NCBI RefSeq assembly: GCF_016808095.1
Contig: NC_068980.1
Coordinates: 14,635,388 to 14,699,387, forward strand
Length of the DNA stretch: 64,000 bases
Direction of reading: 5' to 3'
DNA from: Vigna angularis
Taxonomy: Eukaryota; Streptophyta; Magnoliopsida; Fabales; Fabaceae
Positions 33,615 to 45,588 of this stretch are shown piece by piece. How positions within the stretch are numbered: the stretch's first letter is position 1; the number at the start of each line of letters is the position of its first letter. The position numbers and the translations under genes were made by a program. Below the pieces are notes generated by a model. The model searched no databases. It worked only from the letters and a program-made list of their open reading frames with translations, and had not been told where the DNA came from.

Positions 33615-34649
33615 TAGATTTTTCTTAATATAAAACGTTATGATATGTAACGTCCCAGATTATATATAACAATATGATCTAGTAGTCCATATTTTAATAT
33701 AATAAAACAGTTAGAAGAAGACTTGTAGATAAAGTCTTAAGGTTACAGTCATCCCAAAATGATTGTAATTTAAAACTTTAACACAATAGAGTATTTCAAA
33801 ATAAACAGAAGCCTATGGATCCTAACTAAGCTAAGCAGCGGTTTCATCTCTCTCCAAGGCATGCTCCAAAAGCATCTCATCTACATCTGCTCACATCCAA
33901 ATGGATGATCATTGCAACAGAAAACACAACACAAACGAAAGACAAACACAAGCAAAAGGGTGAGCTAGATATACAAAAATCATGTTATAACAATCACACA
34001 CAACATGCAAGTTTAATTAATATATACTGGGTCACTTAACACAACTTGTTACACTTTAAACTTGACTCGTCCGGACTTAGAATGATTGTCGAGCTATGGC
34101 GGGTCATGCACTCGTGGTCGCCTCTACTGCTTTGCAAAGCCATTGCCAATAGGTTTCACCCTACTACACTCACGAGGTTAGTCTGTTATCACTCACCTTG
34201 GGCCATACTGGAAGCACCCAAGACTAGGACCTCCTGCTACTTCTCACCACATGGATCAATCCTCTCCACTTGAGAATGAAAGACCATTGGAGCGTTAGGA
34301 AAACCCCCAAGACTGAGCTTCCATGCAAATCATTCTAAACTCACTGAAAGGGAACCACCATGTATCCCCCCTTGAGGATCATGGAATTACGTCCAATACT
34401 GATACTTTTCACTTTAACACCAACATGACAATGCACACATAAGCCCTTAAAGCAACTGGAACAATTAATTAAAATAGCATACTGGAATAAATAGGAATAT
34501 AGGCCGAACAGAAAACATCAACACATAATGAGCAAGACCGAACACCCTGTGAATGGTGGTGACCGAATGATATCTCTCTTCGCAAAGACAGGACCGAACG
34601 ATCCATAAAAGGTACGATTGAAGAAGTGGCCGAACATTATTTAGGACCG

Positions 34650-35015
34650 ACCACTAAGAGAGACCGAATGCTACTACGACCGAACACTACTTAAGAGACC
34701 GAGTGCTAATAAGACCGAACACTACCAAGACCACCCACTAAGACCGAACGCCACCAAGACCACCCATTAAGACCGAACGCTACTTAAGACCACCCACTAA
34801 GACCGAACGCTACCAAGACCACCCACTAAGACCGAACACTACTTAAGACCACCCACTAAGACCGAACGCTACCAAGACCACCCACTAAGACCGAACGCTA
34901 CTTAAGACCACCCACTAAGACCGAACGCTACCAAGACCACCCACTAAGACCGAACGCTACTTAAGACCACCCACTAAGACCGAACTCTACTTAAGACCAC
35001 CCACTAAGACCGAAC
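34650..35015. repeat. minisatellite with alternating 29/30-bp units
   Basis: Units of the form AAGACCGAACGCTACCAAG + ACCACCCACT and AAGACCGAACGCTACTTAAG + ACCACCCACT alternate about ten times, giving a ~59-bp higher-order period. It lies inside the solo LTR. Confidence 0.9.
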
Positions 35016-35625
35016 GGTTATCAGTTCACGTTCGACAAAACTGCATAATTCTGCAAAATCTCTGCAGAATTATGAACAACACCTAACATAACCATTTCTA
35101 ACCATTTTTACTAACTTCTAACACCCTTAATTCTTGTTTTATACTTGATTAAACTTATCTAAATGATTCTAAACATTTCTACTACTATTCTAACGTGATT
35201 AAAAGCCAATTTCAACTCTGAAACACCAATTTTCCCCAACTTAGGGACCCAGAATCCAATCCCACTGCTTTGCACCTATTTTGATCAATTTAGTGACTCA
35301 AACAAGTCAGAATCCACTTGCTAAGACTGCCCCAACAACCCAATTATACCCAGAACCCCTAACTCTTAAATTCACTACCTCACTTCCTCTCAAAATGACC
35401 TAAAAACTACTAAAACTCCAAAAATTTTATCCAACCAAAATTATAACAGATTCCACACTTCAATCACCTCTAGTTAATAAATTATAGCGGTTCAACTCAC
35501 CCAAAACAATTCCAAACATCACAACACAAATTCATGGATTTCATTTTCAGCATAAACCACACCATATACTTAAGACCCAAAATACCACTCTAAAACAGCA
35601 CACCAAGTCAAATTTCAGCATACAT

Positions 35626-35645
35626 ATATATATATATATATATAG

Positions 35646-35705
<60 letters not shown>

Positions 35706-35760
35706 GTATATATACATATATATGTATATATACATAGATATGTATATATACATAGATATG

Positions 35761-35845
<85 letters not shown>
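35626..35845. repeat. compound TA / TATATG microsatellite
   Basis: TA runs interspersed with ATGTATATACATAG-type words. Tyr-Ile 'ORFs' on both strands are artefacts of the repeat. Confidence 0.95.
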
Positions 35846-36376
35846 CATACCATAAATTTAAAGAGTATTCTAGCTCCCCTTACCTTAGGGTTTCACAGCT
35901 AAGCTCACAACTTGATTCAACAGTGCCCGACTCAGCAAGAACTCAACCAAACCCTACAAACCACCCAATGGTGATAGAACAACTCCTTAGATCTAAGTTT
36001 TGACAAGAGATTGAAGGAGAAGGTTTCTAGTTACATGAAATTAGTATAATAGCATGCCCTAGGTTCCAAAACAGAGGAGGAAAAAGGGGAAAATTACTTA
36101 CTAGTTCGAATGAAGGAAGTAATCGGTTCAAAATAGAGCCCTTTACGCTGTGGACGCTTGGGCACCTCCTAAATGGACATGCACTGAATCAGTGAGAGTG
36201 AAGGTTAGAGAGAAGGCAGAGAAACTTGGAGTTCTGAGTTTTAGATAGAGGTTGAGTTTTTATGCTAATGAACCAAGATATATTTAAAATCCATTTATAT
36301 TAAAATAAAATCTGGTTTCATTAGTATAATACACATATTCACTCTTTTAACCCCTTTTCCAGGTTCTCACACGATA

Positions 36377-37385
36377 CATTATAAAATAGCAGTATTTATA
36401 AATTTTATTTAATATCAGAGGCAAGTTATTCGAAAGTTTTGGATATAGAAACAAGGATAGTGTAGATCCTCTTTTAATGTAAATGTTTTAACCTAGAATG
36501 TTGTTATTGCTGAGATTATAAATGGTAAATGAGTTTTACCCATCTTAATATTAGATAGCTCTATCACAATTTCATTTTAAAACGACACATGCATGAAATT
36601 AAAATAAATTATAAACTATTTTAGTGAAAAATATAAACATAAGTAATGATTAATCCTTATTATTATTTTCATGTTCAACAATTTGACATTGAAACATTCA
36701 TATCTTATATGAGAAGGAATAATAAAACAAACTTTCAATTTTCTTATTAGTTCTTAGTTGAAGGTGAAAAGGTAATTTTAAATATGAATTGTCGTTCCTT
36801 TTAATTTTTTTATTTAGAGTCATCGAGAAAAAAAAATTATATACATCTTCTACATTTAACTCTCTAAAATATTTTTTAAGAATAAAATGATATTGAGTAA
36901 AAAAATGCACAATACCATCCAAAACCCCAAATGTTTACTAAATATGAGATCTAGAACAAGTTATTCTTTTAATTTAGCAGTCTTTAATTGCTTATTGAAT
37001 TTATCCAAATTAATATTTGATTTATAAACAATGATGAAAATTATAAAATAAATTATGTTACTTATAAAGAAATATAATACAATATTTATATTTTTATATT
37101 ATAATATAATAAATAGTACAGTAAATAATAATACAATAAACTATTTTTTATTTTATTTTTGTAAAATAAGTTAATTTAGTGTTTAATGATTAATTCCGTA
37201 ATAAAAAAGTTTAATTCAATCAGCGAAATTTTAAATTAATGTTATTATATGTTTTTAAATTGATTGATAAAATATATAAATATGAATATAATTATATATT
37301 TATATTCTTGAGTAATTAAAATAACATGGGTATAACATGAGTAATTAAAATAACATATAATTATTATAACATGTATTGTTATATG
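36377..37385. other. AT-rich intergenic DNA, no gene seen
   Basis: Extremely AT-rich; no recognisable gene or delimited repeat. Confidence 0.5.
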
Positions 37386-37394
37386 TTTTTATTA

Positions 37395-38643
37395 GGGTTA
37401 AATATGTTTTTAGTCCCTCAACTATTAGTTGTTTTTATTTTTAGTCTCTCTCGCAAACTTTGGTACACTTTGATCATTGTCTTTAAGGAAACTGTAAATT
37501 TTCATCCTCTATGACTAACAGTGTTAATTTTGTCCAAACGTGACTAACATTGTTAATTTTGTCCTGACGTGACTAACGGTGTCCCACGTGGAAGACCAAT
37601 TTAAATCTTGCTTCTGATTCTAATTAAAATTAAAAGAAAAAAGATTAAATTGTAAGGTCAAAACTGAAATCTTTTTTTTATTCGTTCAAGGGTTTTCCGA
37701 GCACTCTTCTCTTCTCCATCTCCAATCAGCCATTGTGAACACTTGGTAATATTTTTTCCCCTCTCCTTCCCAATTTCTCTCTCTCTATCCTCTCACACAC
37801 CACTGAGTAAAACACTATCAACTAAACACTCTTTCAGTATAGCCTTGTCCAGTAACCCATTTGTTTATTCTCAATTTTCCGGTTGAATTTCAATTGCAAT
37901 AGGTAAATTGTGATTTCCCCACTAGAAACCCTAGCCATTTCTAGATGACCCACTTATAAATTTGCAATTTTGTTGTTGAATTTCAGTTGTGTTTGATAGT
38001 TTCTTTGCATCTTCTCCGCCAATTTTGGGGGAAAAATGTCACGATCTGTTCAAGAAAGTAGCCGATGGGTATCTCAAGTGTGAGATTTTGGGTGAAGGTA
38101 CATATGTGGTTGTGTACAAAGCCATCGATACGCATGTAGTTATGAACAAAATTACGACGATATTTTTAGAGAAATATGTTTTTCTATGGATTGTGAGAAT
38201 TGGTCTGAATAAAATTTGGAACTTGGAAAGGAGTTGAAATCTCCTGTATTGAAGGTTGGTTGAGAAAATCTTAGGGTAGAAAGGATGATGATGAGAGGAT
38301 TCTTGAAGAAACTGTGAAGAAGAGGGGACCATGCCTGATTGGAGATGGAGAAGAAAAGAGTGTCGGGAGAACCTTGAACGAAGAAAAAAAAGAAGAGATT
38401 CCAGTTTTGATCCTACAATTTAATGTTTTTTCTTTTAATTTTAATTAGAGTCAAAAACAAAATTTAAATTGGCCTTCCACGTGGCATACCGTTAGCCACG
38501 TCAGAAAAAATTAACGCTGTTAGTCATCGAAGATGAAAATTTACAGTTTCCTTAAGGACAATGATCAAAGTGTACCAAAATTTGAGACAAGAACTAAAAA
38601 TAAAAACGCTTGAGAGTTAAGGGACTAAAAACATATTTAACCA
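37395..38643. mobile_element. Pack-MULE-like element (1,249 bp) carrying a kinase gene fragment
   Basis: The left end GGGTTAAATATGTTTTTAG and the right end CTAAAAACATATTTAACCA are the edges of inverted repeats of about 336 bp (37395-37730) and 310 bp (38334-38643). The flanks TTTTTATTA at 37386-37394 and TTTTTATTA at 38644-38652 are an identical 9-bp TSD, diagnostic of Mutator-like transposition. The ~600 bp between the repeats is not repeat-like: it has CT-rich leader-type DNA, an intron-like piece (GT 37903 to AG 37986) and a CDKD-like start of coding sequence. No transposase is present, so mobility would depend on a MULE elsewhere. Confidence 0.92.
38036..38140 (+). pseudogene. captured N-terminal fragment of a CDKD (CDK-activating kinase) gene
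   Basis: The text KKVADGYLKCEILGEGTY followed by VVVYKAIDTH is close to the conserved start of plant CDKD/CAK kinases, which in general reads KKVADRYLKREVLGEGTYG then VVYKAIDT. It covers the first beta strands and the glycine loop. The glycine after GEGTY is Val here, which would damage ATP binding. The ATG at 38036 is out of frame with this peptide, and the frame ends at 38237 without the rest of the kinase (no Lys of VAIKK, no HRD, no DFG). Leader and intron-like sequence upstream was carried along, so capture was from genomic DNA rather than from an mRNA copy. Confidence 0.8.
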
Positions 38644-38652
38644 TTTTTATTA

Positions 38653-40380
38653 TATGACTAATCTTTCCATCATAACATTTTTGTTATATTAATTATATTT
38701 TACGTGTTAACTAATAATACAATAATATAATATTTAAAATTAAAATGTATTTTATTATATTAATTTATCTAATTTAATAATAATAGATTAATTTATTTAA
38801 TAAAAATTAGAATATTTATTTATAAACAACTTGATAGATTTAAAACTAATTTAATAATATAAATCAAGACAGACATTTACCAATATTTCTCAATGTATAA
38901 ATAATATGAACTAATATTATTTTACTTTCAATAATCATTAGAAATATAAAACATTTTTTCTATCTTTTATAACATAAATTAACTTTAAAGTATGATATAA
39001 ATGTCAAATTGTAATAAGGTAATTTATGAAAAGTATATTTTTTTCATTTAATTTAAATACAACGATAAAGATGTTTATTTTCAAGCCATTATATTTTTGT
39101 CAATTTGAAGCAAAGAGAATCCCTTCTTTGGATTTTCTCCATTCCATAACATTGAGCAAGTTGTACCAAGGTCACAAAAGAAATTCTAATTAAATATGAT
39201 GCTACTAAGATATTAATTGATGTTTATTACTATAATTTTTTTCTTCTAACTATTGCTAAAATTTGTCTAACAAAAACAAATTCATGAGTAAAATCAATTT
39301 TATTAAAAGATTTAACTTAGGAATTTTAGAATTTGAATTATCGAGAAACATTAAAACTTAGAATACATCATCACTAAAAATTCATTTAAGAGAAACAACT
39401 TTAAGGACAAAAATTTGAAAAACGACATATCATTATTTCATTTAGTTAAATCCTCTAAAATTTTTTGTGCGTCAATTTTTTCAAAACATTTTCAAGCAAA
39501 AAATTATATTTAATTTAATCTTTTAATCATTTAATACACGTACTAAATTAAAACAAAATAAAAATACAGAGATCAAATTATAACAAAATAAAAATACAGA
39601 GACTAAAATTGAGACAAATGTAATGACACATGGCCTGACAGTAACACGTTACACTTTTGGTGCCACGTCACACTATTATGGTCACATGACATAATGTTAG
39701 CTTGACAAATCTTTTTTATTTTAAAAAACATAAAAAAATAAAAAAAACAAAAAAAAACACAAATTAACACATGACACATCTTTAATAGTATTAGTACGGA
39801 ACTAACTATAAAGACCTAATTGCTTTAATTTTTTAAAATATAAAACTCAATTGAGATAATAAAAAATTGAAGGACCTACTTGAGAAAAGTACAAATAGAG
39901 ACTATTTGAATATTAATTATAAATAAAATCAATTTTCACTTCCTAATATATTTATTTAACCTTTTTTTCTTTCAAATCTTTTTGAAATAAAATTCATGTA
40001 AAAATTTAATGTTATATTTAGATAATGGGACATAATATCAACTAGAATTTGATTATCCACTATTAAAATTCTTGTGATGTTTATTTGATAAATAAACATA
40101 GTTTATTAGTAATTTTTTTTGAAGAAAAGATTTATCAGGAAAAAAAATGAAGAGAATTTATAAAAGAATTAATGTTGAAATGAATAAATGTTAAAGTACT
40201 ACTTTCACATATTATTCCACTGTTGTTCTCCGATTCAGATGGTCCCTAAGACGAGGAGTTGAGTGAAGGAGCCAATGTTGCCCCCACCACTTCATAACTA
40301 AAGTAACTCTTTCTTCAAACTTTAATTATGCTTTCTTATATATTTTTTCTTATTAAAAGCTTTTGTCGGGATTTCAAGGA
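38653..40380. other. AT-rich intergenic DNA with a decayed MITE-like stretch
   Basis: No gene is seen. At 39530-39910 phrases such as GACCTACTTGAG and GAGACTAAAATTGAG, in opposite orientation to each other, resemble an eroded copy of the hairpin MITE at 33272, but ends and TSD could not be found. Confidence 0.4.
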
Positions 40381-40438
40381 AATAAAAAATACGTAACAAG
40401 ATTGGGAAAGAGGAACAAACAAGGACGGGTCCACTTGT

Positions 40439-40710
40439 CACGTGTGAAACGGTCTGGTCGATGGAGGCGCGGCGGCCGCTGTTGCCGTGGGCTCCACATA
40501 TTCTCTCACACAATACATTTTTCTAATATTTTTTATTTATTTAAAGATATAAATCGTAAAATTACAATATAAATTATAAAATTGCAAAATTAGGAACATT
40601 TTGTGAAAGATAGGGAGGGTGAATAATTGGGAGAGAGACACGTGGAGAGAATCACGTGGTTAATGTAGTAGAGACAGGAGTGGCACGTGACACATGGCAC
40701 GTGGCACGTG
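40439..40710 (+). promoter_or_regulatory. dense G-box cluster (six CACGTG in 272 bp)
   Basis: CACGTG occurs at 40439, 40639, 40653, 40684, 40698 and 40705, mostly as CACGTGG or CACGTGT. Such cores bind bZIP and bHLH factors (ABA or light response). The following DNA (40740-40880) looks like a leader, with a strong donor CAG|GTGAGT at 40794 and a possible acceptor TTGCAG at 41580. No long protein follows. Confidence 0.55.
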
Positions 40711-41324
40711 GTGTGGGATAGTGAATCGTTTACATAAGAGGTTGTTAGGGTTTGGGCGGCTGTTATTAAAAAAATGGGAACAGTGTATGTCAGGTGAGTC
40801 TTCTAAACCCAACTCCACAATCCATATATTCTCACTGTCTTCTAGAACTCTCTCTTCAACTGATATTCTCTATAACAAAATAATTATTTAGAATGCAAGA
40901 TTTTCTCTTTTATAATTTAGGTGAAAACAATGTTGAGCTTTTTGGTGTGAGATTTTATTGGTTGCATTGAAATTTGGTCATTTTATTTATCTAGAAGATG
41001 TCATGTTGAATATAAATATATCATTTTTATGAAATTAACATATTTTTTAAATTTAACACTAAATAATATTAGAGTTATTCAAAAGTCTACAATGAAATTT
41101 GATATTTATTAAACTTATATAATTAAATATTGAATAATTTATTAATATTTAATTTCATACATATATTTTAATATGAAAAAACAATTAAAATATTATATAG
41201 ATTAAAATAAATAAAAAAACTTTTAAAATTTAATAGTATTAGAGTTATTTAAATTTTATTTTAATGAAATTTAATGTTTGGAGGATTATCATACTATAAT
41301 TATCTGATAATTTATTAATATTTA

Positions 41325-41328
<4 letters not shown>

Positions 41329-41408
<80 letters not shown>
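41329..41408. repeat. (TA)n microsatellite
   Basis: An uninterrupted TA run of about 80 bp. Confidence 0.97.
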
Positions 41409-41412
<4 letters not shown>

Positions 41413-41869
41413 AAACTAAATTGAAGATACCATATAAATTATAACAGATCAGAAATAAAAGAAGTTTAATCATTTTACTAATAATTTTTGTGAAATTAAA
41501 TTATATTAAAAATATTAGTTCTTATTTATTTGTGATTTTTTTTTAATGGAGTTGTGTCATGTTCATTTATTAAATTGCAGGGGAGAGTAGAAAAAGTTGG
41601 GAGTGTAAAAGAAATGTATGTAGGAGTGATGTAAGGAATGGGTGAAGAAAAGTAAAAGGTGTTGATTGAAAAGGAGGAATAGGAGGGACCAATTAAGATG
41701 GATGGTACTGAGGCATAAATCATTTTCATAAGTTTGTTCATTTTGTTTGGAACACGTTTTTGTGTAAAGCTATGATTGAACGTGGAAGTGTGGCACAACA
41801 CTAGTAGACAAAATTGAATTTGTGAAAGAAACAAAGAAGAAAAGTTACACATCCTCTTCTACTATAACT

Positions 41870-43533
41870 GCTACCCTGTCCTCATAATTTTAGTCTTGTC
41901 TCCCGTGAATTCTAATAGTGGCTACATTAAAATCTCATTAACCTTTCACATACAATTCCTTCTTTTTCAATCTAACAATTCTAGTTACACACTTAATTTA
42001 ACGATTAATAGATTTAATTTTAAATTATTTTTTTCAATTGGAAAATACTTTATTACTTAAGCAAGATCTTAATTATTTCGTCAATTTATTAACCAACCAA
42101 CTCTAGATCAAAAACTAAAAAATTCGTTTTGATAGTTTTTTAAGAAAAAAAAAGTAAAAACAATTAACTATTGACCAATTTTGTTGAAAAGTAAAAGATA
42201 CATTACACGAACCAAACAATTACATCAAACTTTAACAACGATGTGTTTAATTATTCATGACTATAGATTTAAAGAATAAAAAGTGTAAAATGATCCTAAG
42301 ATTTTCGAATATTATCTTAAGATAGAAAGTTGTGTTTTTGTGTGTTCTATATTTATAATTATAATAATTGGAATTGAGATTTTCTTTCACAATTAACTTA
42401 AAAGGTGTCTCTAGGTTAAACAAAAAGTAGTTATGACGAGATAGTACCTTATATAATTAATAATTGTTAAATAAAATGTATATATTATATGCTTACTCTC
42501 TTAGTCTCTTTTTAGATTACTTAAGAAACATTAGGTTATGTTACTTGAGCAATTGACACTCATGCTTAAGCGAATGACATTCACTCAAGTAAATAAATAA
42601 TTTGCTTGATTAAAAGTCTTTATGTGATTAATGAATTACCTAATTTCTATCGCTTAAGCGATCCAACTTTGTTTGAGCAGAAATAATTATTTTTCTATTG
42701 AAAAATTTGAACAATCATAATAAAAGTAATTAAAATAAATTTGAAAAGAAAAGTACTTAAAAGATATCATAAATAGTAAGTGCTCATGACAAAAATAGGA
42801 TCAAAATATATCAATATTTGACACTTGTCACAACACCAAACTGATGGTAAACTCCTATCTAAGGGTTCTATCACAAGAAGCATGACCAAACTTTTACAAG
42901 AAGAGTCATCATTTGAAGGTGAAGCCAAGTTCTTCTTTACTTGGGTCATTATGGAGGTTGAAGAATAATTAGGCCATGTATTTCAGCCAAGTAGTATAGG
43001 TTTCTTTAAGACTTGTATTAAGGCTTAATTAGTGTAGAATTTTTCCTTGCTTAAGCCATCCAAACCATGTGGAATGTATATGCCATTTGTCATACTTTCA
43101 TTGGAGAAGATTTTGCTTTAGTAGTGACCATATGACACTATAGGAAAGGAGAAGATTCTCCTTAACCACATGTCCTTCTCTCATTGGATATGATTTGTGG
43201 ATACTTGTCCAGTCTTTAGAGGGTCACTTTCTCGGCAAAAAAAAAAATGCTTGGAAGGAAAGACATGCAAAGTTTTGGTTTTTAGGAGACACCCTTAACT
43301 TATAAATAAAGGTGTCTCCTCTCATGTAATCATCTTTGTTGTTGAGTAATGTTATGCTACCAATTTTTTTATCATAATACTCATCTTAGATCAAGACGAG
43401 AGTATCCCATGAGGTCCTTATAGTCACCTTCCTCTTAGAGTTGACCTAACCTCTTTGTGAGTCATAAAACACCTCACCACCACTATATTGCCTCCTAAGG
43501 TTGTGAGTCTTCTTCCATTTCCATCAATAGATT
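41870..43533 (+). other. AT-rich DNA, then LTR-like remnant without coding region
   Basis: 41870-42500 shows nothing. From about 42530 to 43533 the text is LTR-like, with GCTTAAGCGA words near 42570 and 42650, a TATA-like CTTATAAATAAAGG at 43299 and a GT-rich downstream region. The target of copia element 2 lies here; the text continues at 53334 (CCGCATCCTTGACC). Confidence 0.4.
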
Positions 43534-43538
43534 CCACA

Positions 43539-44098
43539 TGTTGTAAACCTAAAAGTTAAATTACAAAAGCCTGTCAGAGAAAGTGTTATGAAGTTGCTTT
43601 GTACATGGAGAAAACCGCAAGGACATTATGAAGTTGCTTTGTACATGGACAAAATCGCAGTGTTAGTGACGTTTCGTTCAAATCTGCTTCTTCTGCAAGC
43701 CAAGGCACTTTTTGCTCCAACGTTCACTTTCTTTGTTAAAGCCGTTTTGAGCAACTTTCTCTGCAAGATTCTTCCGCAAGTTTCGATCCTAAGGGGTTGC
43801 TTCATGCTTTATAAATAGAACACTTCATTCAATCCAAAATACACATTAAAACCACTATTTTCTCATTCTTTTTTTCTCTTAGTTTCATTCTTTCTCTCTT
43901 TATCTTCACTAAAATATTATGGGTTTATTTTCTACTCTTTTTAGAGATCCTTGCTAGCTTTGAGATCTTTAGAAATTTCTGGGAAGTTCCTATTGTATCT
44001 TGGGGAGCTTGCACAATACACTACGGATAAGTCCTTAAGGAAAGTGATCTACACGCCTTGAGAGTTTTGTTCGTGATTTTGTTAGCTTTTCTACAACA
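43539..44098 (+). repeat. 5' LTR of copia element 2
   Basis: About 560 bp, with a TATA-like TTTATAAATAGAAC at 43809-43822 and a CT-rich leader after it. TGTTGTA...TACAACA ends form the short terminal inverted repeat. Confidence 0.9.
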
Positions 44099-45588
44099 AT
44101 CTTAAAGACTTATGACTGACATCAACAACTCAATCCTGGAGAATCATAATATTGTTTCTGGAACTCATACGCTCTTCGCAAAACCTTTCTCGGATTATCA
44201 AAAATCAAAGTCTTCTTTGGTTATAATTTCCAGTGTTGGCAAGAACGTGTGTCAACCCTTTTATACATGTACGGATTCACCTTTGCTCTTTCATCTCCAA
44301 AACCCGACTCCAGTCTCCCTCTAAATCCAAAACAAGTTGAAGATTGAGTTCATGCAAACAAGGTATGCCAACATACTTTACTTAGTGCACTCTCTAACGA
44401 TTTGTTCGATGTGTACTATTCCTATAAGGAGGAGAAAGACATTTGAGATTCGTTGATTCTCAAATACACTGTTAAATATGTCGTTAGACTATTGGGAATT
44501 ACTATCATTGGGAAATTGTTAAAGACAATGACATAAAGTCGCAAATCAATGAGTACCACAAGTTGCTCGAAGATATCAAAGCGGTGAACGTTCTTCTATT
44601 GAATGAATTTGTTTAAGAGTTTTTGATCGAGAAATTACCGCCTTCCTAGACTAACTACAAGCAACAATTGAAACACAGACACAAACAAATGTCACTTTCA
44701 ATGCCCATCACTTACATAACTATTGAAGATACCAACAGGAAAGAATGTGCCAAAACAAGGGTCAAAGCTTTGTCTGTAAAAGCAAACGTGGTGGAAGACA
44801 AACCTTTCCAAAAAGGTACGAACATCAATTTGATCACAATAGGAAAAATAATTTTCAAAAATTTCGTCCCAACGCATCTAACCCCACCTTTAAGAAGAAA
44901 GGAAATTGCTTCATATGTGGGAAGCCGAGTCATCATGCATCACAATGCAGGTGCAAAGCAAAAAACGACAGTCCTCCTAGGGCAAATATAGCCGAAGGAG
45001 ATGACATTATTGTTGCGGTTGTTTGTCAAATAAATCTGATGACCAATGTGAATAAGTGGGTGGTAGACTCTAGTACTACCAAACATATCTGTGCAAACAA
45101 AAACGTCTTTACCTCTCACACCAGTGTAGGGGATGGAGAAGAACACGTCTACCTCAGTGATTCCAAGACCACTCATGTTTTGGGAAAAAGGAAAGTTCTT
45201 ATCAAGCTCACTTCCGAAAAGACTCTGGCCTTGAGTGATGTGCTACATGTGCCATCAATTAGAGTTAGTTTAATCTCTGTAGCACTATTGGAAAAGTGGG
45301 GGTTAAAGTTTCATTCAAGTATGACAAGATTGTAATGACAAAAAATAATGCTTTTGTAGGGAAGAGATATTGTGATCAAGGATGGTGAATAAGAAAATCA
45401 ACTAAATAAGAAAATTAAGAGGATTATATCAGATAGAGGTAGTGAATATGTATTGTTTAATGACTTTTGTGTTAAAGGATGTATCATCCATGAAGTAACC
45501 TCACCATATTCACCTGAGTATATTGAAGTAGCTGAGAGAAATAATAGAACTCTTAAGGAGATGATGAATGTTATGCTTATTAGTTCTG

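Larger units (their letters stand above)
33646..36371 (-). mobile_element. solo LTR, TGTNAGAACC family, 2,726 bp
   Basis: On plus it runs from TGTAACGTCCC to GGTTCTCACA; on minus it begins TGTGAGAACC. Flanks are TGATA (33641-33645) and CGATA (36372-36376), a 4/5 match TSD. No internal region or second LTR is present. The same family is seen at 60856-63332 and, in the other orientation, from 63685. Its text is rich in GACCGAACG words and contains a dimeric minisatellite and a TA-rich microsatellite. Confidence 0.8.

Noticed and set aside
35547..36003. Open frames of Tyr/Ile repeats on both strands
   Set aside because: They are translations of a TA/TATATG microsatellite and have no protein character. 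The same applies to 48940-49218.
41526..41852. 107-codon minus-strand open frame
   Set aside because: Low-complexity Ser/Thr/Phe composition, no domain, AT-rich flanks; it reads better as the complement of a possible non-coding exon.
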